Below, piece by piece: positions 35,786 through 43,913 of a stretch of 64,000 nucleotides of DNA. Numbering within the stretch: position 1 is the stretch's first letter; each line of letters starts with the position of its first letter. Origin of the DNA: Azospirillum oryzae (GTDB lineage Bacteria > Pseudomonadota > Alphaproteobacteria > Azospirillales > Azospirillaceae). A program made the position numbers and the translations under genes. The stretch is taken from contig NZ_VTTM01000003.1 in assembly GCF_008364795.1 (NCBI RefSeq), forward strand, positions 372,001 through 436,000. Direction: 5' to 3'. Below the pieces are notes generated by a model. It had not been told where the DNA came from and searched no databases. It saw nothing but the letters and a program-made list of their open reading frames with translations.

Positions 35786-36655
35786 GTGGATCGCGTTGCC
35801 GTCTTTGTGGATGCCGGGTACCTGTTTGCCCAAGGCTCAACGTTGCTTTCTGGTCAAAACACCAGCCGTCAATTGATCTCCATTAATGAGCACCGGTTCA
35901 TGGAGAAGTTGACGGACTTCCTCCAACAGGAAGTTAAAATGCCCCTCCTGCGAGTGTACTGGTACGACGGTATGCTTGCAACCGGCGCCCTGTCTACTGT
36001 CCAATCACGTCTGGGCTTGGCCCCCAACATCAAGCTCCGCCTCGGGCAAGTCAATGGTTCCGGTCAGCAGAAGGGCGTGGACGCGATGATTGTCACCGAC
36101 ATGATCGAGCTTGCTCGAAACAAGGCTATCGCCGATGCGGTGTTGATTGGCGGTGACGATGATCTCCGTGTCGGCGTACAGGTTTCGCAGACCTATGGTG
36201 TCCGGGTGCACCTGCTTGGCTTCGCACCAGCCCACACAAACCAGAATCGTTGGCTTCGCCAAGAGGCGGATACGTTGTCGGAATGGGGTGCTGCAATGGT
36301 TGGCAGTTTCCTTTCAGTTCAGCAGGGGCCAGCGCCCATTCAGGCATCCATTTCGTCAACTGGCACTGTTCCAGCACCGGTTGCTTCAACTGTGGCAAGC
36401 GCTTCGGACATTGAGTCGGCGGTCGCCGCGTTTGTTGCGCCTTTGAATGCGCATGATCTTAATGGTATCCAAGCTTATTGGGCATCCAACAACAATCGCG
36501 GCATCCCCCAGGACATAGATCGTCTGCTGCTAAAAGCGGTGAGCACCGCTATTCAAACGACACTGGACGACCAGCAGAAGCGGTTCATGCGCCAGCGCTT
36601 TCACCTTGAAATTTCTCCCCGTCTTCAGACAGTTCAGTCCGCCAGCAGCACTTGA
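35786..36655 (+). CDS. NYN-domain (PIN-like) RNase
   Basis: This 289-residue protein has an NYN (LabA/DUF88) fold, related to PIN ribonucleases. The acidic residues are in RVAVFVDAGYLFAQGS (first Asp), VDAMIVTDMIELAR (second) and VLIGGDDDLRVGV (Asp triad), then YGVRVHLLGF as the last core strand. Residues after 175 form an extended linker rich in Ser/Thr/Ala/Pro and a C-terminal helical domain. The GTG at 35786 was chosen: GGAGG sits five bases upstream and DRVAVFVDAGY is the classical start. It is likely an RNA-cutting component of the adjacent defence locus; whether it works with the pPIWI_RE module is unknown. Confidence 0.85.
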   Translation: MDRVAVFVDAGYLFAQGSTLLSGQNTSRQLISINEHRFMEKLTDFLQQEVKMPLLRVYWYDGMLATGALSTVQSRLGLAPNIKLRLGQVNGSGQQKGVDAMIVTDMIELARNKAIADAVLIGGDDDLRVGVQVSQTYGVRVHLLGFAPAHTNQNRWLRQEADTLSEWGAAMVGSFLSVQQGPAPIQASISSTGTVPAPVASTVASASDIESAVAAFVAPLNAHDLNGIQAYWASNNNRGIPQDIDRLLLKAVSTAIQTTLDDQQKRFMRQRFHLEISPRLQTVQSASST

Positions 36656-36786
36656 CCGCATCACCCTGCAAGACATGCAACCGGCCTTGGTGGTTGATAG
36701 ATTCCACGCCACGCTCAAGGCGGCATGATGGCGACCTCTTTGTGGCATCGAGGCCCGTTGGTGGGATGCGCCTCGCCCTTTGCTGT

Positions 36787-36903
36787 TCAGAAAGGGCGTC
36801 GGTAGTTCACCATGGAGGCGACCTCCGGGGGCGAGGGGATGAACAGGGCGTCCGGCTCGTCCATGTCGTCAGTGCCGCCGATAGTTCGGGTATGGTAGCC
36901 CAT
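36787..36903 (-). CDS. Possible 38-aa protein of unknown function
   Basis: An ATG at 36903 with AGGAAG nine bases upstream opens a 38-residue frame, MGYHTRTIGGTDDMDEPDAL to NYRRPF. It lies downstream of the gene at 36979-38004 on the same strand. Composition is acidic in the first half. No homology is recalled; a real small gene is plausible but not proved. The rest of 36656-36978 shows nothing else. Confidence 0.35.
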   Translation of the reverse strand: MGYHTRTIGGTDDMDEPDALFIPSPPEVASMVNYRRPF

Positions 36904-36978
36904 GGCTAGGTCTTCCTGGTAGTCAACTGCCACAGATCATGCAGAGCCCGGCCGAACCAAGGGAGGCCGGAAAACCCG

Positions 36979-38004
36979 TCAGTGCCCCGGCGCAGAACCT
37001 TCCATCTGGTAGACCGTCGGTGTCGCCGTGCCGACCGAGCCACCGACCATGGTCGGCCTAATCCAAAGCAGTTTGCTCTCCGTCAGCCCCTTGCCATGGC
37101 GATGGTGCCGCCAGTGCCCGCGGCGCCAGTGAGCCGGTACGGCACCGCCTGCCCCCAGATGACCACCACGTTCTGCCCGGTACCCGCAGAACTCGATCCA
37201 GCGGGCACCATCCTTCAATGCACGGGCTTCGGCGACATCACGATCCTTGCGAGTTAAGGCTCGAGCGACGCGGGCATGCGCATGCGCATCATTCAGACGC
37301 CGCTCCTGATCCCGGTCAGGCCAGTTCAGATAGCACATGACGTTGAAGACCAAACGAACAACATCGTCCAGGTATTCGGGGTGGCTGATGACATGGCGTA
37401 GGTCGTCATCGTTGTGGCTGTCCTCTTCGTAGTAGGTGTCGATCGGCAGCCCCCGTCGCCGTTCGTATTCGACAGCTTCGGCCACAGTGTTGCGGTGCGA
37501 GGGAAAGCTCAATGCGAACCGCAGCCACGGCATGTCCAAGAGCTCGGCCGTGGACAGGGGCGCCGGACCGCGTCCCCGAGGCTTGAAGGTGAACTCGACT
37601 ACTATCATCCAGAAAGGCGACCATGCTTTCTGGTCAGGATCGAGATGCTTATCGGCTGCTTCATCAAGAAAGGTATCCGGATCACTCACGAACCGACGGT
37701 ATTCGTTCCATGCCTCGCCGTTACCCCGCCACTTCGACAGCAGATACCTGAAGTGTTCCTCCCGCTGGATCGATTCCCAGACCTGCCGCTCAGTAGCAAC
37801 GGCTGGAAACGCAGCCTGAATGCGATCCTCAATCGGCTTCAGAACGGTCTCATAATATTGCTCCGACGACAGCGCGGAGTGATGGCGAGCCTCGTCAGCT
37901 TGTCGGTAACTGTCGAGCAGCACCTGAAGAGGCTGGAGTTCGACAATGTGGCGCCGGAAATGCAAATCCGAAAGCCGAATTTCGGGTTCATGGCGGTTGC
38001 GCAT
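36979..38004 (-). CDS. Hypothetical protein with basic HWRRGHWR C-terminus
   Basis: The 341-residue protein starts at ATG 38004 with AAGGAGG six bases upstream. Most of it is charged and helical (ARHHSALSSEQYYETVLKPI and similar), without membrane segments. The last 70 residues read AHWRRGHWRHHRHGKGLTES and then KLLWIRPTMVGG. This His/Arg-rich motif is shared, as I recall, by conserved proteins of plasmids and integrated elements, including the C-terminal part of AcrVA2-like proteins; this likeness is from memory and only partial. It might bind nucleic acid. Function unknown. Confidence 0.6.
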   Translation of the reverse strand: MRNRHEPEIRLSDLHFRRHIVELQPLQVLLDSYRQADEARHHSALSSEQYYETVLKPIEDRIQAAFPAVATERQVWESIQREEHFRYLLSKWRGNGEAWNEYRRFVSDPDTFLDEAADKHLDPDQKAWSPFWMIVVEFTFKPRGRGPAPLSTAELLDMPWLRFALSFPSHRNTVAEAVEYERRRGLPIDTYYEEDSHNDDDLRHVISHPEYLDDVVRLVFNVMCYLNWPDRDQERRLNDAHAHARVARALTRKDRDVAEARALKDGARWIEFCGYRAERGGHLGAGGAVPAHWRRGHWRHHRHGKGLTESKLLWIRPTMVGGSVGTATPTVYQMEGSAPGH

Positions 38005-38217
38005 GCCGGTCCTCCTTCGGCGCCAGAGTGCACACAGTGCGCGGCTGCTGCAACACCAAGGTCACGATCCACGGTTGCGTCCCGGAGGTTTGGGCCGCGA
38101 GGCTCGTACCCTTGGCTCTTGACCCGATGCCGTCCGCCGCAAGCTCGGTCCTTCAGGACGGAGTAAGGCGGACCGCGCAAAGCGCGTCCCTTTAAGCGCC
38201 GACCGCATGCTCAGGAC

Positions 38218-39468
38218 ATGCGGCTCATCCAGGCACACCAATTGCGGCTCTACCCCACCCCGGCGCAGGAGAAATTCTTCCGGCGTACGGCGGGCTGCTG
38301 CCGTGTCGTCTGGAACCTGGCGCTGGAACAGCGCCAAACCTACGGCCGCCGCGGACGGACCATCTCCTTCAAGGCCCAGGCAAGCGAACTGAAGGACCTG
38401 CGCCGCGAGGTGGAGTGGTTGGCCGAGGCGCCCAGCCACTGCCTCCAGCAGACCATGCGCGATCTGGACAAGGCTTTCGCCAGGTTCTTCTCCGGCCAGG
38501 CTGACTTCCCCCGCTTCAAGTCAAAGCACCGAGGCGAGGACTCCTTTCGTTTCCCCGATCCCGGCCGATTCGAGGTCAGTCCGGACTTCGTCGACCTGCC
38601 TAAGGTTGGGAAGGTCAGCATGCGGGCGCACCGCCCCGTCCAGGGGCAGGTGCGCAACATCACCGTCAGCCGTGATGGCGACCACTGGTACGCCTCGATC
38701 TGCGTCTCACTCCGCCGCCGGGTCCGGCAGGCGCCGACCGGCACCGCCGTCGGCCTGGACCTGGGCGTGGCCCAGCCCATCGTCCAGTCCGACGGGACGG
38801 TGCAAGACCTGCCGCGCGTCACGCCGGAGGAGATGCGCCGCAAGGCCCGCCTTCAGAAGAGCCTGGCCCGGAAGAAGAAGGGCTCCCGCAATCGGGCCAA
38901 GGCCCGGCAGGCGCTGGCTCGCTTCGAGGCGAGGCTGCGTCGTCGCCGCCAGGACGGCCTGCACAAGGCGACGGCCGTGATCGCCCGCTCGTAGCGGCTG
39001 GTCGTGATCGAGGATCTGAAGGTGAGGAACATGACGGCCTCCGCAGTGTGGACCGTCGAGGAGCCCGGCCGGAACGTCAGCGCCAAGGCCGGGCTGAACA
39101 GAGCGATGCTCGATGTCGCGCCGGGAACCGTGCGGCGGATGCTCGAGTACAAGGTGAAGCGGCACGGCAGGAAGCTGGTGGCGGTCAACCCGGCCTACAC
39201 CAGCCAGACCTGCTCGTGCTGCGGACGGCATCCCAAGGATTCCCCAGAGACGGCTCTCCTACCGCACGGTCGTGTCTGGCGGGAGCGGTTCGTTTGCCCG
39301 CTGTGCAGCTTCGCGTGCGACGCGGACGTGAACGCGGCGCGCAACATCCTGGCCGGGGGTAAGATGGCCATCAACGACAACGTCGGCGACCTGGTCGTCA
39401 CCGCCGGTGGATCGCCGGTGGCAGCCTGCGGAGCCTTGGGCACTGGCCGGGCCATGAGGCAGGAATAA
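38218..39468 (+). pseudogene. tnpB: IS200/IS605-type TnpB (IS1341-like), interrupted by an amber codon
   Basis: Without the TAG at 38992-38994, the frame would give a 416-residue TnpB, an RNA-guided nuclease related to Cas12. The N-terminus is MRLIQAHQLRLYPTPAQEKF; the first RuvC Asp is in VGLDLGVAQPIVQSDG; the second active residue Glu in LVVIEDLKVRNM, just after the amber; the zinc ribbon in SQTCSCCGRH and FVCPLCSF; the last Asp in CDADVNAARNIL. The frame is otherwise intact, so the amber is a single recent lesion. No tnpA is adjacent. The left end has a hairpin GGACCGCGC-AAA-GCGCGTCC shortly upstream. The protein is probably not made full-length unless the amber is read through. Confidence 0.85.
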
Positions 39469-39477
39469 GAAGCGTCA

Positions 39478-39540
39478 GCCAACCGGCCTTCCACAAGCCG
39501 CGTAACCGACGGAAGCCCCCTGTTCACGGCGGGGAGGATC
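39478..39540 (+). ncRNA. Right end of IS605-like element; likely omega/reRNA scaffold 3' part
   Basis: TnpB guide RNAs are made from the 3' part of the element. Here, after the tnpB stop, a GC-rich stretch ends with the hairpin CCCCC-TGTTCACGGC-GGGG (about 39516-39534) then AGGATCACTGAG. This is the common look of the right end in IS605 elements. If correct, the guide would begin right after about 39540. The exact end cannot be fixed without a comparison to empty sites. Confidence 0.4.
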
Positions 39541-39728
39541 ACTGAGTGAATTATCTGGTGTAGCTTCGGCTTGCATTTGCCCGCTGAATGGGACACCCTG
39601 GACAGGCGCATTGCGAGCGTCACGTCCTGCCGGGTGAAATCGCTTCAAAAGAGTACCCATTGCATCGACCGATCCCATGCGGTCGGCGTTTAATCGGCAG
39701 GCGCTGACCGTCGTAATGGAGATCGACG

Positions 39729-40748
39729 ATGCGCTACCTCATAAATTTCGACAATCTCAAGCTTGTGAAGGTTGCCGCCCGCGCGGCCTTGCCAGAGGTC
39801 GGCTCGTCCCACCTCTCTGAGGCGCTCGCCGCAGGCTTCGGATACAAAAACAATGCGGCATTGCGCAAAGCGCTGAAAGACGGCACCGCCACCTTGGGAT
39901 TCGACGACAGTGCGGTCGCCCCCCGACTGGCGGTGGTGGGGGCTTCGATCGTCTATTCTCCTGGTCTGCTGGCTTCGGTTCTTACGTCCGTGCCCAGTAT
40001 CCAGGTGCGTCCTTCTGACCCGCTGGAGCGGTTGCGAGCAGCCGTCGAGAAGATGCCGCGCCTGACCTATTCAGGTATCTCCGAAGGCATCGGCAGGTTT
40101 GCCCACCACAAGACTCAGGGTGAGTTCGATGAGGCGCGACAGAACCTGTTGTCGCCTGGAGCTGTCGATGAGTTCCTTGCTGCGGAGGAGTGGCTGGCTC
40201 TGTGCGGCAAGCGTCAGAAGCCCTTCCGAAAGGTGTCCAGCTACGGCTTCAAGCATCAAATTGAGAAGCGTGCCAGCAAGCTAGGTCTGGAGCGCGGTAG
40301 CTACATCGCCAATGGCGTGTTCATCGCCGCTGCCATCTCCTGCGGGTTCGATGTTCACTCGATCGACGGCGGCCCTAACGCCCATTTGAACATCGCCTCA
40401 GTGCCCACCGTGCACCCGGAAATCGTCGAAATCCTGGGGAGCCACGAGACCTACCGGACGGAATCGGCCGCGTACTCGGAGGTGTTGGTTGGTGCCGCGA
40501 ATCACTGCCGCTCGGTGCGTGGAACACTCGACCATCTTGGTCGCCGCCGCTCCATTGCCTCGACCGTCTTCGACTTGGGACTGAAGTCGCTTGGTTTGGT
40601 CCGCAATCGGCTGTCGGTGAACGGATGGAACTGGACGGCCAGCCTTGAGGTCGGCATTGACGCGGCGACTGGCCACCTCGTCCGACAGTCTACCGCGGTC
40701 ACTATCCGTGGCGATGTCGATGCCTTTGCAGCATGGGTTAGCGGCTAG
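39729..40748 (+). CDS. Hypothetical protein of the accessory island
   Basis: The 339-residue product starts at ATG 39729 with GGAG seven bases upstream. The first 55 residues have the pattern SHLSEALAAGFGYKNNAALR, a motif I recall from plasmid-borne hypotheticals. The rest is mixed alpha/beta with no known active-site motif, no signal peptide and no membrane segment. The stop is TAG, which shows that amber is a normal stop in this genome. Function unknown. Confidence 0.65.
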   Translation: MRYLINFDNLKLVKVAARAALPEVGSSHLSEALAAGFGYKNNAALRKALKDGTATLGFDDSAVAPRLAVVGASIVYSPGLLASVLTSVPSIQVRPSDPLERLRAAVEKMPRLTYSGISEGIGRFAHHKTQGEFDEARQNLLSPGAVDEFLAAEEWLALCGKRQKPFRKVSSYGFKHQIEKRASKLGLERGSYIANGVFIAAAISCGFDVHSIDGGPNAHLNIASVPTVHPEIVEILGSHETYRTESAAYSEVLVGAANHCRSVRGTLDHLGRRRSIASTVFDLGLKSLGLVRNRLSVNGWNWTASLEVGIDAATGHLVRQSTAVTIRGDVDAFAAWVSG

Positions 40749-41035
40749 CAGCCCAACCACTGACGGTTTAATCAAGTTTTCCAGCACCAGGAGCGCAGTT
40801 CCCGCGCTGTGCTTCCGGTGCTGGAGAATGGAGGTACTGCACGGCCTGGTGGACATCACCTTCGCGCAGAACCGCATGGGCGACGAGAAGGTGCTGCCAT
40901 GAAGGCCGTCATGTTCCTCAGGAGGAAGGGTGGCGGCAGTGCCCGGATAGGAGAATGGTCTACGCGGGCTTGTTCCTTGCTGAGGACGGTCTGATCCTGT
41001 TTGCAAGGACATTCACGGCAAATAGGGAGGCTTCA

Positions 41036-41530
41036 ATGCGGACGGCTTCGTCGAAACTGGCCAGCGCCATCGCCTATGGTGCGCTCGGACCTTATGTGGA
41101 AAGCCCCGGTGACGAGTACGTGGCTACCATGGGCGAAGCCTCGGGGTTGCAACGTCTGGCGTATGTGAAGTTGGCGCTTGAGGCCGACCCGGATAACATC
41201 GAGGCGCTGGTTGCCAAAGCCGGGTACATCACCTCGGACAAGGAATGCAGACTTGAGGTGCTGAAGCGCGCCGTGAAGGTCGGCAGCAGGCTGTGGGCGC
41301 CAGTCGAGAAGGAATACGGCAAGGAAATGTCCTGGTGGGATTTCCCGGGCACACGGCCTTACATGCGAGCGATCTACGCGTTGGGGCGGGCCTGCGAGGA
41401 AGCCGTTGACTTGGCGACGGCCCAGCATTGCTACGAGAGCTTGGTCCGCATGAATGAACGTGACCCGATGGGTGCACGGTTCGCCATCGAACGGATGCCG
41501 GTCGCGCACGGGGCTTCGCCGCGAGCTTGA
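41036..41530 (+). CDS. TPR-like helical repeat protein
   Basis: This 164-residue protein begins at ATG 41036, six bases after GGGAGG. It has paired helices like TPR units: LQRLAYVKLALEADPDNIEA with LVAKAGYI, and PYMRAIYALGRACEEAVDL with TAQHCYESLVRMNERDPMGA. The WWDFPGTRPYMRAI signature is known in plasmid or island proteins that share a C-terminal region with ST7-like TPR proteins (from memory). A scaffold or interaction role is likely. Longer start at 40955 is possible but lacks a ribosome-binding site. Confidence 0.6.
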   Translation: MRTASSKLASAIAYGALGPYVESPGDEYVATMGEASGLQRLAYVKLALEADPDNIEALVAKAGYITSDKECRLEVLKRAVKVGSRLWAPVEKEYGKEMSWWDFPGTRPYMRAIYALGRACEEAVDLATAQHCYESLVRMNERDPMGARFAIERMPVAHGASPRA

Positions 41531-41852
41531 TACTTGGCCGATGTGGTGGCAGAGGCTTCCATCTTGAACGTGATTCGATCCAGAATGGAAGAGAGCGCTT
41601 GGATTGCTCTATTGGGGCAAGTGCGAAAGACAGGAAGGGCAGGTTTCAGGCAAAATGAGTTCGTCATCTTGGCAAAATTCTTCAATAATTACAAAAATAC
41701 GGCGTATAAGATATGGTAATTGCTTGTATATACCAAAAAATTTTATGAACTTTTATTTCATATGGCCAAATTATGCTTGGTTCAAACCGAACGAAATATG
41801 GCTAATCGCGATGCCTTGTTCTGATGCGTGGTGATGTCAAAGGAGAAATGTT
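41531..41852. other. AT-rich intergenic stretch
   Basis: From about 41650 to 41860 the base composition drops to roughly 35 percent GC by eye, far below the window average, with runs such as CAAAAAATTTTATGAAC. No gene is seen. It may hold the promoter of the 107-aa gene that follows or mark imported DNA. Confidence 0.5.
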
Positions 41853-42176
41853 GTGAATGTTTATGATCATCAGATTGAGCACGTGCTCCGGACCATCCAG
41901 AGCAGCGTTTCCTACAATCCACCAATACTCGCGTTGTCTCTTCATTCTGTGAAGGCTATCCGCGATGAGGCAATGCAGGGCGCCGCTCCGATGGCTCAGG
42001 CGCGTTCCCTTAATGGGAGGATCTATATGATTGAGGGCACGACGCCTGATGAGCAATCGACTTTGCTCAAGGTCACCATGGCATTTGAACTGCCCCGTGC
42101 ACTTGATCCACGACACCTGTGGAACCGGCAACGTGTGTGTGGGATGCTTACTGATTCCCAGGCGGAGCCTGTATAA
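41853..42176 (+). CDS. 107-aa hypothetical protein
   Basis: The frame starts at GTG 41853 with AAAGGAG seven bases upstream and ends at 42176. The sequence (VYDHQIEHVLRTIQSSVSYN at the start) is mixed with no membrane segment. Its 3' end overlaps the convergent gene at 42148-42507 by 29 bp. Codon use is less GC-biased than in the core region. I do not recognise it. Confidence 0.5.
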   Translation: MNVYDHQIEHVLRTIQSSVSYNPPILALSLHSVKAIRDEAMQGAAPMAQARSLNGRIYMIEGTTPDEQSTLLKVTMAFELPRALDPRHLWNRQRVCGMLTDSQAEPV

Positions 42177-42507
42177 AGGTTACACCTAAATAGTCAAAAT
42201 GCTGAATGAGTTCGGCCGTTCCAAAGAATGCTTGCTCTGATAGCACTCCGTCCGAATGTAGAATCACGAACACGTCGTGAGCCACCTGCCAAACCGAAGA
42301 GCCGTCGGTGAGCGGTCCCGTTCCGTACATAGGTGCCTGAAAATTTGCAGGTGGCTTCCTTTTCATTTTCGTTATGCCGTTGACCACTCCCAAGCTGTCA
42401 GTCAATGCCTCGTATGATGAGTGAGCTACACTTACAGTAAGTCCATTAACTGCGCCAACCCAGTAGTCTTGCCCATCATGTTGGTATCTCCGGAGTTCAA
42501 TCCGCAT
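42148..42507 (-). CDS. 119-aa hypothetical protein
   Basis: The ATG at 42507 opens a 119-residue frame beginning MRIELRRYQHDGQDYWVGAV. It contains VWQVAHDVFVILHSDGVLSE and ends VTFIQAPPGNQ. It has no signal or membrane helix. The convergent overlap with the previous gene and moderate GC suggest recently acquired, possibly orphan genes. Function unknown. Confidence 0.45.
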   Translation of the reverse strand: MRIELRRYQHDGQDYWVGAVNGLTVSVAHSSYEALTDSLGVVNGITKMKRKPPANFQAPMYGTGPLTDGSSVWQVAHDVFVILHSDGVLSEQAFFGTAELIQHFDYLGVTFIQAPPGNQ

Positions 42508-42934
42508 TCCTGTCTCCCTAATCAGTACGTGGGGATGCTGCCCGCATGCGCAACCGAGGGCAAGCGCTTAGTTTTTGAGCGCTGGTTGAAAAGGAATATG
42601 GCGTCGAGCTCTCGTTGCAAGACATCTCTGGGAACCAGATGTCTATGCAGGCGACCATTTAGTCGGGCGACGTAGGCGAGGAGAACGGTGACCGGAAAGC
42701 AGCAGCGCGCTGCTAAATGCGCCTGATCCGGATGAACGGGCAAGACCACTCGGTACTCGGTTTATCCTGGAGCAAGCGCGGTCGTCGCCGCGAGCTTGAT
42801 AATTGTCCAACGCTGACTGTTCGGCGTGACAACTCATTTCGAGGCCGCAGATTGTACCCCCTGTGGCATCGAACGCTCCGTCGCCGTGCTGAGCGCTCCC
42901 GCTGACATCCGCGGGCGCCCTCAAAACCCAGGAG

Positions 42935-42997
42935 TCTCATTAATTCTGTCGCGTTGTCTCACTATCTCTGTCGTTGTCTCATTAATCATGTCGCGGG
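42935..42997. repeat. Three tandem 20-22-bp repeats, transposon-end-like
   Basis: Three units follow each other: TCTCATTAATTCTGTCGCGTT (42935-42956), TCTCACTATCTCTGTCGTTG (42957-42976) and TCTCATTAATCATGTCGCGG (42977-42997). Such multiple short transposase-binding sites occur at the ends of IS21-, Tn7- and TniA-type elements. They lie at the border of the accessory DNA and the conserved chromosomal genes beginning at 43145. The remaining 42508-42934 holds no recognisable gene. Confidence 0.55.
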
Positions 42998-43144
42998 ACA
43001 GCGGTTGTGCCTGTGGCCGAAAAGATACATCCGACATCGGAAATGTAATGGTGACAATGTTCCGTTTGACCCCGCCGAATACGTCTCCATAATCCTGATT
43101 GTCTCGATTGTTCGAGCGTTGTGCGCCAGATGATGGAGGATCCG

Positions 43145-43396
43145 ATGCGCCACACCGATGTGACCAGCAGTTCCGGCCCGTACACGGCAGCCCCGGGCGC
43201 CGTCCCGGCCGCCGACCGCGTCACCCGTGTCGCCTCGCGCCCCCTCTGGCGGCTGCTCGACGTGTTGTTTTCCGCGATGGAACGGCGCAAACAACGTCAT
43301 GCACTGATGAGGCTCGACGACCATCAGCTCAAGGACATCGGCGTCAGCCGGTCCGAGGTGGAGCAGGAGGTGTCGAAGCCGTTCTGGCGGGGATGA
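43145..43396 (+). CDS. DUF1127 domain protein
   Basis: The 83-residue protein ends with the DUF1127 motif: RHALMRLDDHQLKDIGVSRS followed by EVEQEVSKPFW. The first 45 residues are low-complexity. ATG 43145 lies five bases after GGAGGAT; ATG 43121 is longer. DUF1127 proteins in alphaproteobacteria are small, arginine-rich proteins with roles in small-RNA or phosphate/stress physiology, not defined here. The GNAT gene starts five bases after its stop codon, so the two are probably cotranscribed. Confidence 0.82.
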   Translation: MRHTDVTSSSGPYTAAPGAVPAADRVTRVASRPLWRLLDVLFSAMERRKQRHALMRLDDHQLKDIGVSRSEVEQEVSKPFWRG

Positions 43397-43400
43397 GACG

Positions 43401-43850
43401 ATGGCCGACAAATCCATTCAGGGCGAATCCGTTCAGGGACAATCCGGTCCGATCGAATACGCGGTCGAACCGGACCTGAGCGCCGACGATTTCATCGACG
43501 TTCTGGAACGCTCCGGGCTGGCGGAACGCCGGCCCGTGGGCGACCGTCCGCGGGTGGAGGCGATGCTGCGCAATGCCGGCCTGATCGTCACCGCAAGGGA
43601 CCAGGGCCGGCTGGTCGGCGTCGCCCGGTCGATCACCGACTTCGTCTATTGCTGCTATCTGTCCGATCTCGCCGTCGACCGCGCCCTGCAGGGGCGCGGC
43701 ATCGGCAAGGAGCTGATGCGCCGCACCCGCGACGCGATGGGGCCGGGCACCATGTGCCTGCTGCTGTCCGCACCCAAGGCCATCAGCTTCTACGAGCAGG
43801 CCGGGCTGAAGCGGCACGAGCAGGCCTTCCTGTTCACCGATCTGGAATAA
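43401..43850 (+). CDS. GNAT-family N-acetyltransferase
   Basis: A 149-residue GNAT acetyltransferase. The core motif A is CYLSDLAVDRALQGRGIGKE, with the R/Q-x-x-G-x-G acetyl-CoA loop QGRGIG, and the C-terminal part is SAPKAISFYEQAGLKRHEQA. The substrate is not known; small N-acetyltransferases may act on proteins, antibiotics or polyamines. It follows the DUF1127 gene with a 4-bp gap and precedes the dehydratase by 63 bp. Confidence 0.88.
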   Translation: MADKSIQGESVQGQSGPIEYAVEPDLSADDFIDVLERSGLAERRPVGDRPRVEAMLRNAGLIVTARDQGRLVGVARSITDFVYCCYLSDLAVDRALQGRGIGKELMRRTRDAMGPGTMCLLLSAPKAISFYEQAGLKRHEQAFLFTDLE

Positions 43851-43913
43851 GACTCCGGAGCAAGACCCTGGAGCAAGGCCCAGGAACAAGACAAAGGGGG
43901 GAGCACCGCCGCC

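Noticed and set aside
38992..38994. Two genes broken by TAG (1720-1722 in the DUF892 gene and 38992-38994 in tnpB) hinted at amber recoding
   Set aside because: TAG is used as the normal stop of trxC and of the gene ending at 40748, and the DUF892 gene also has a frameshift. No suppressor tRNA or pyrrolysine/selenocysteine genes are in the window.
42643..42940. Several 75-95-aa frames on both strands between the orphan gene and the tandem repeats
   Set aside because: No ribosome-binding sites, mutual overlap and no recognisable pattern; only the short repeats could be supported.
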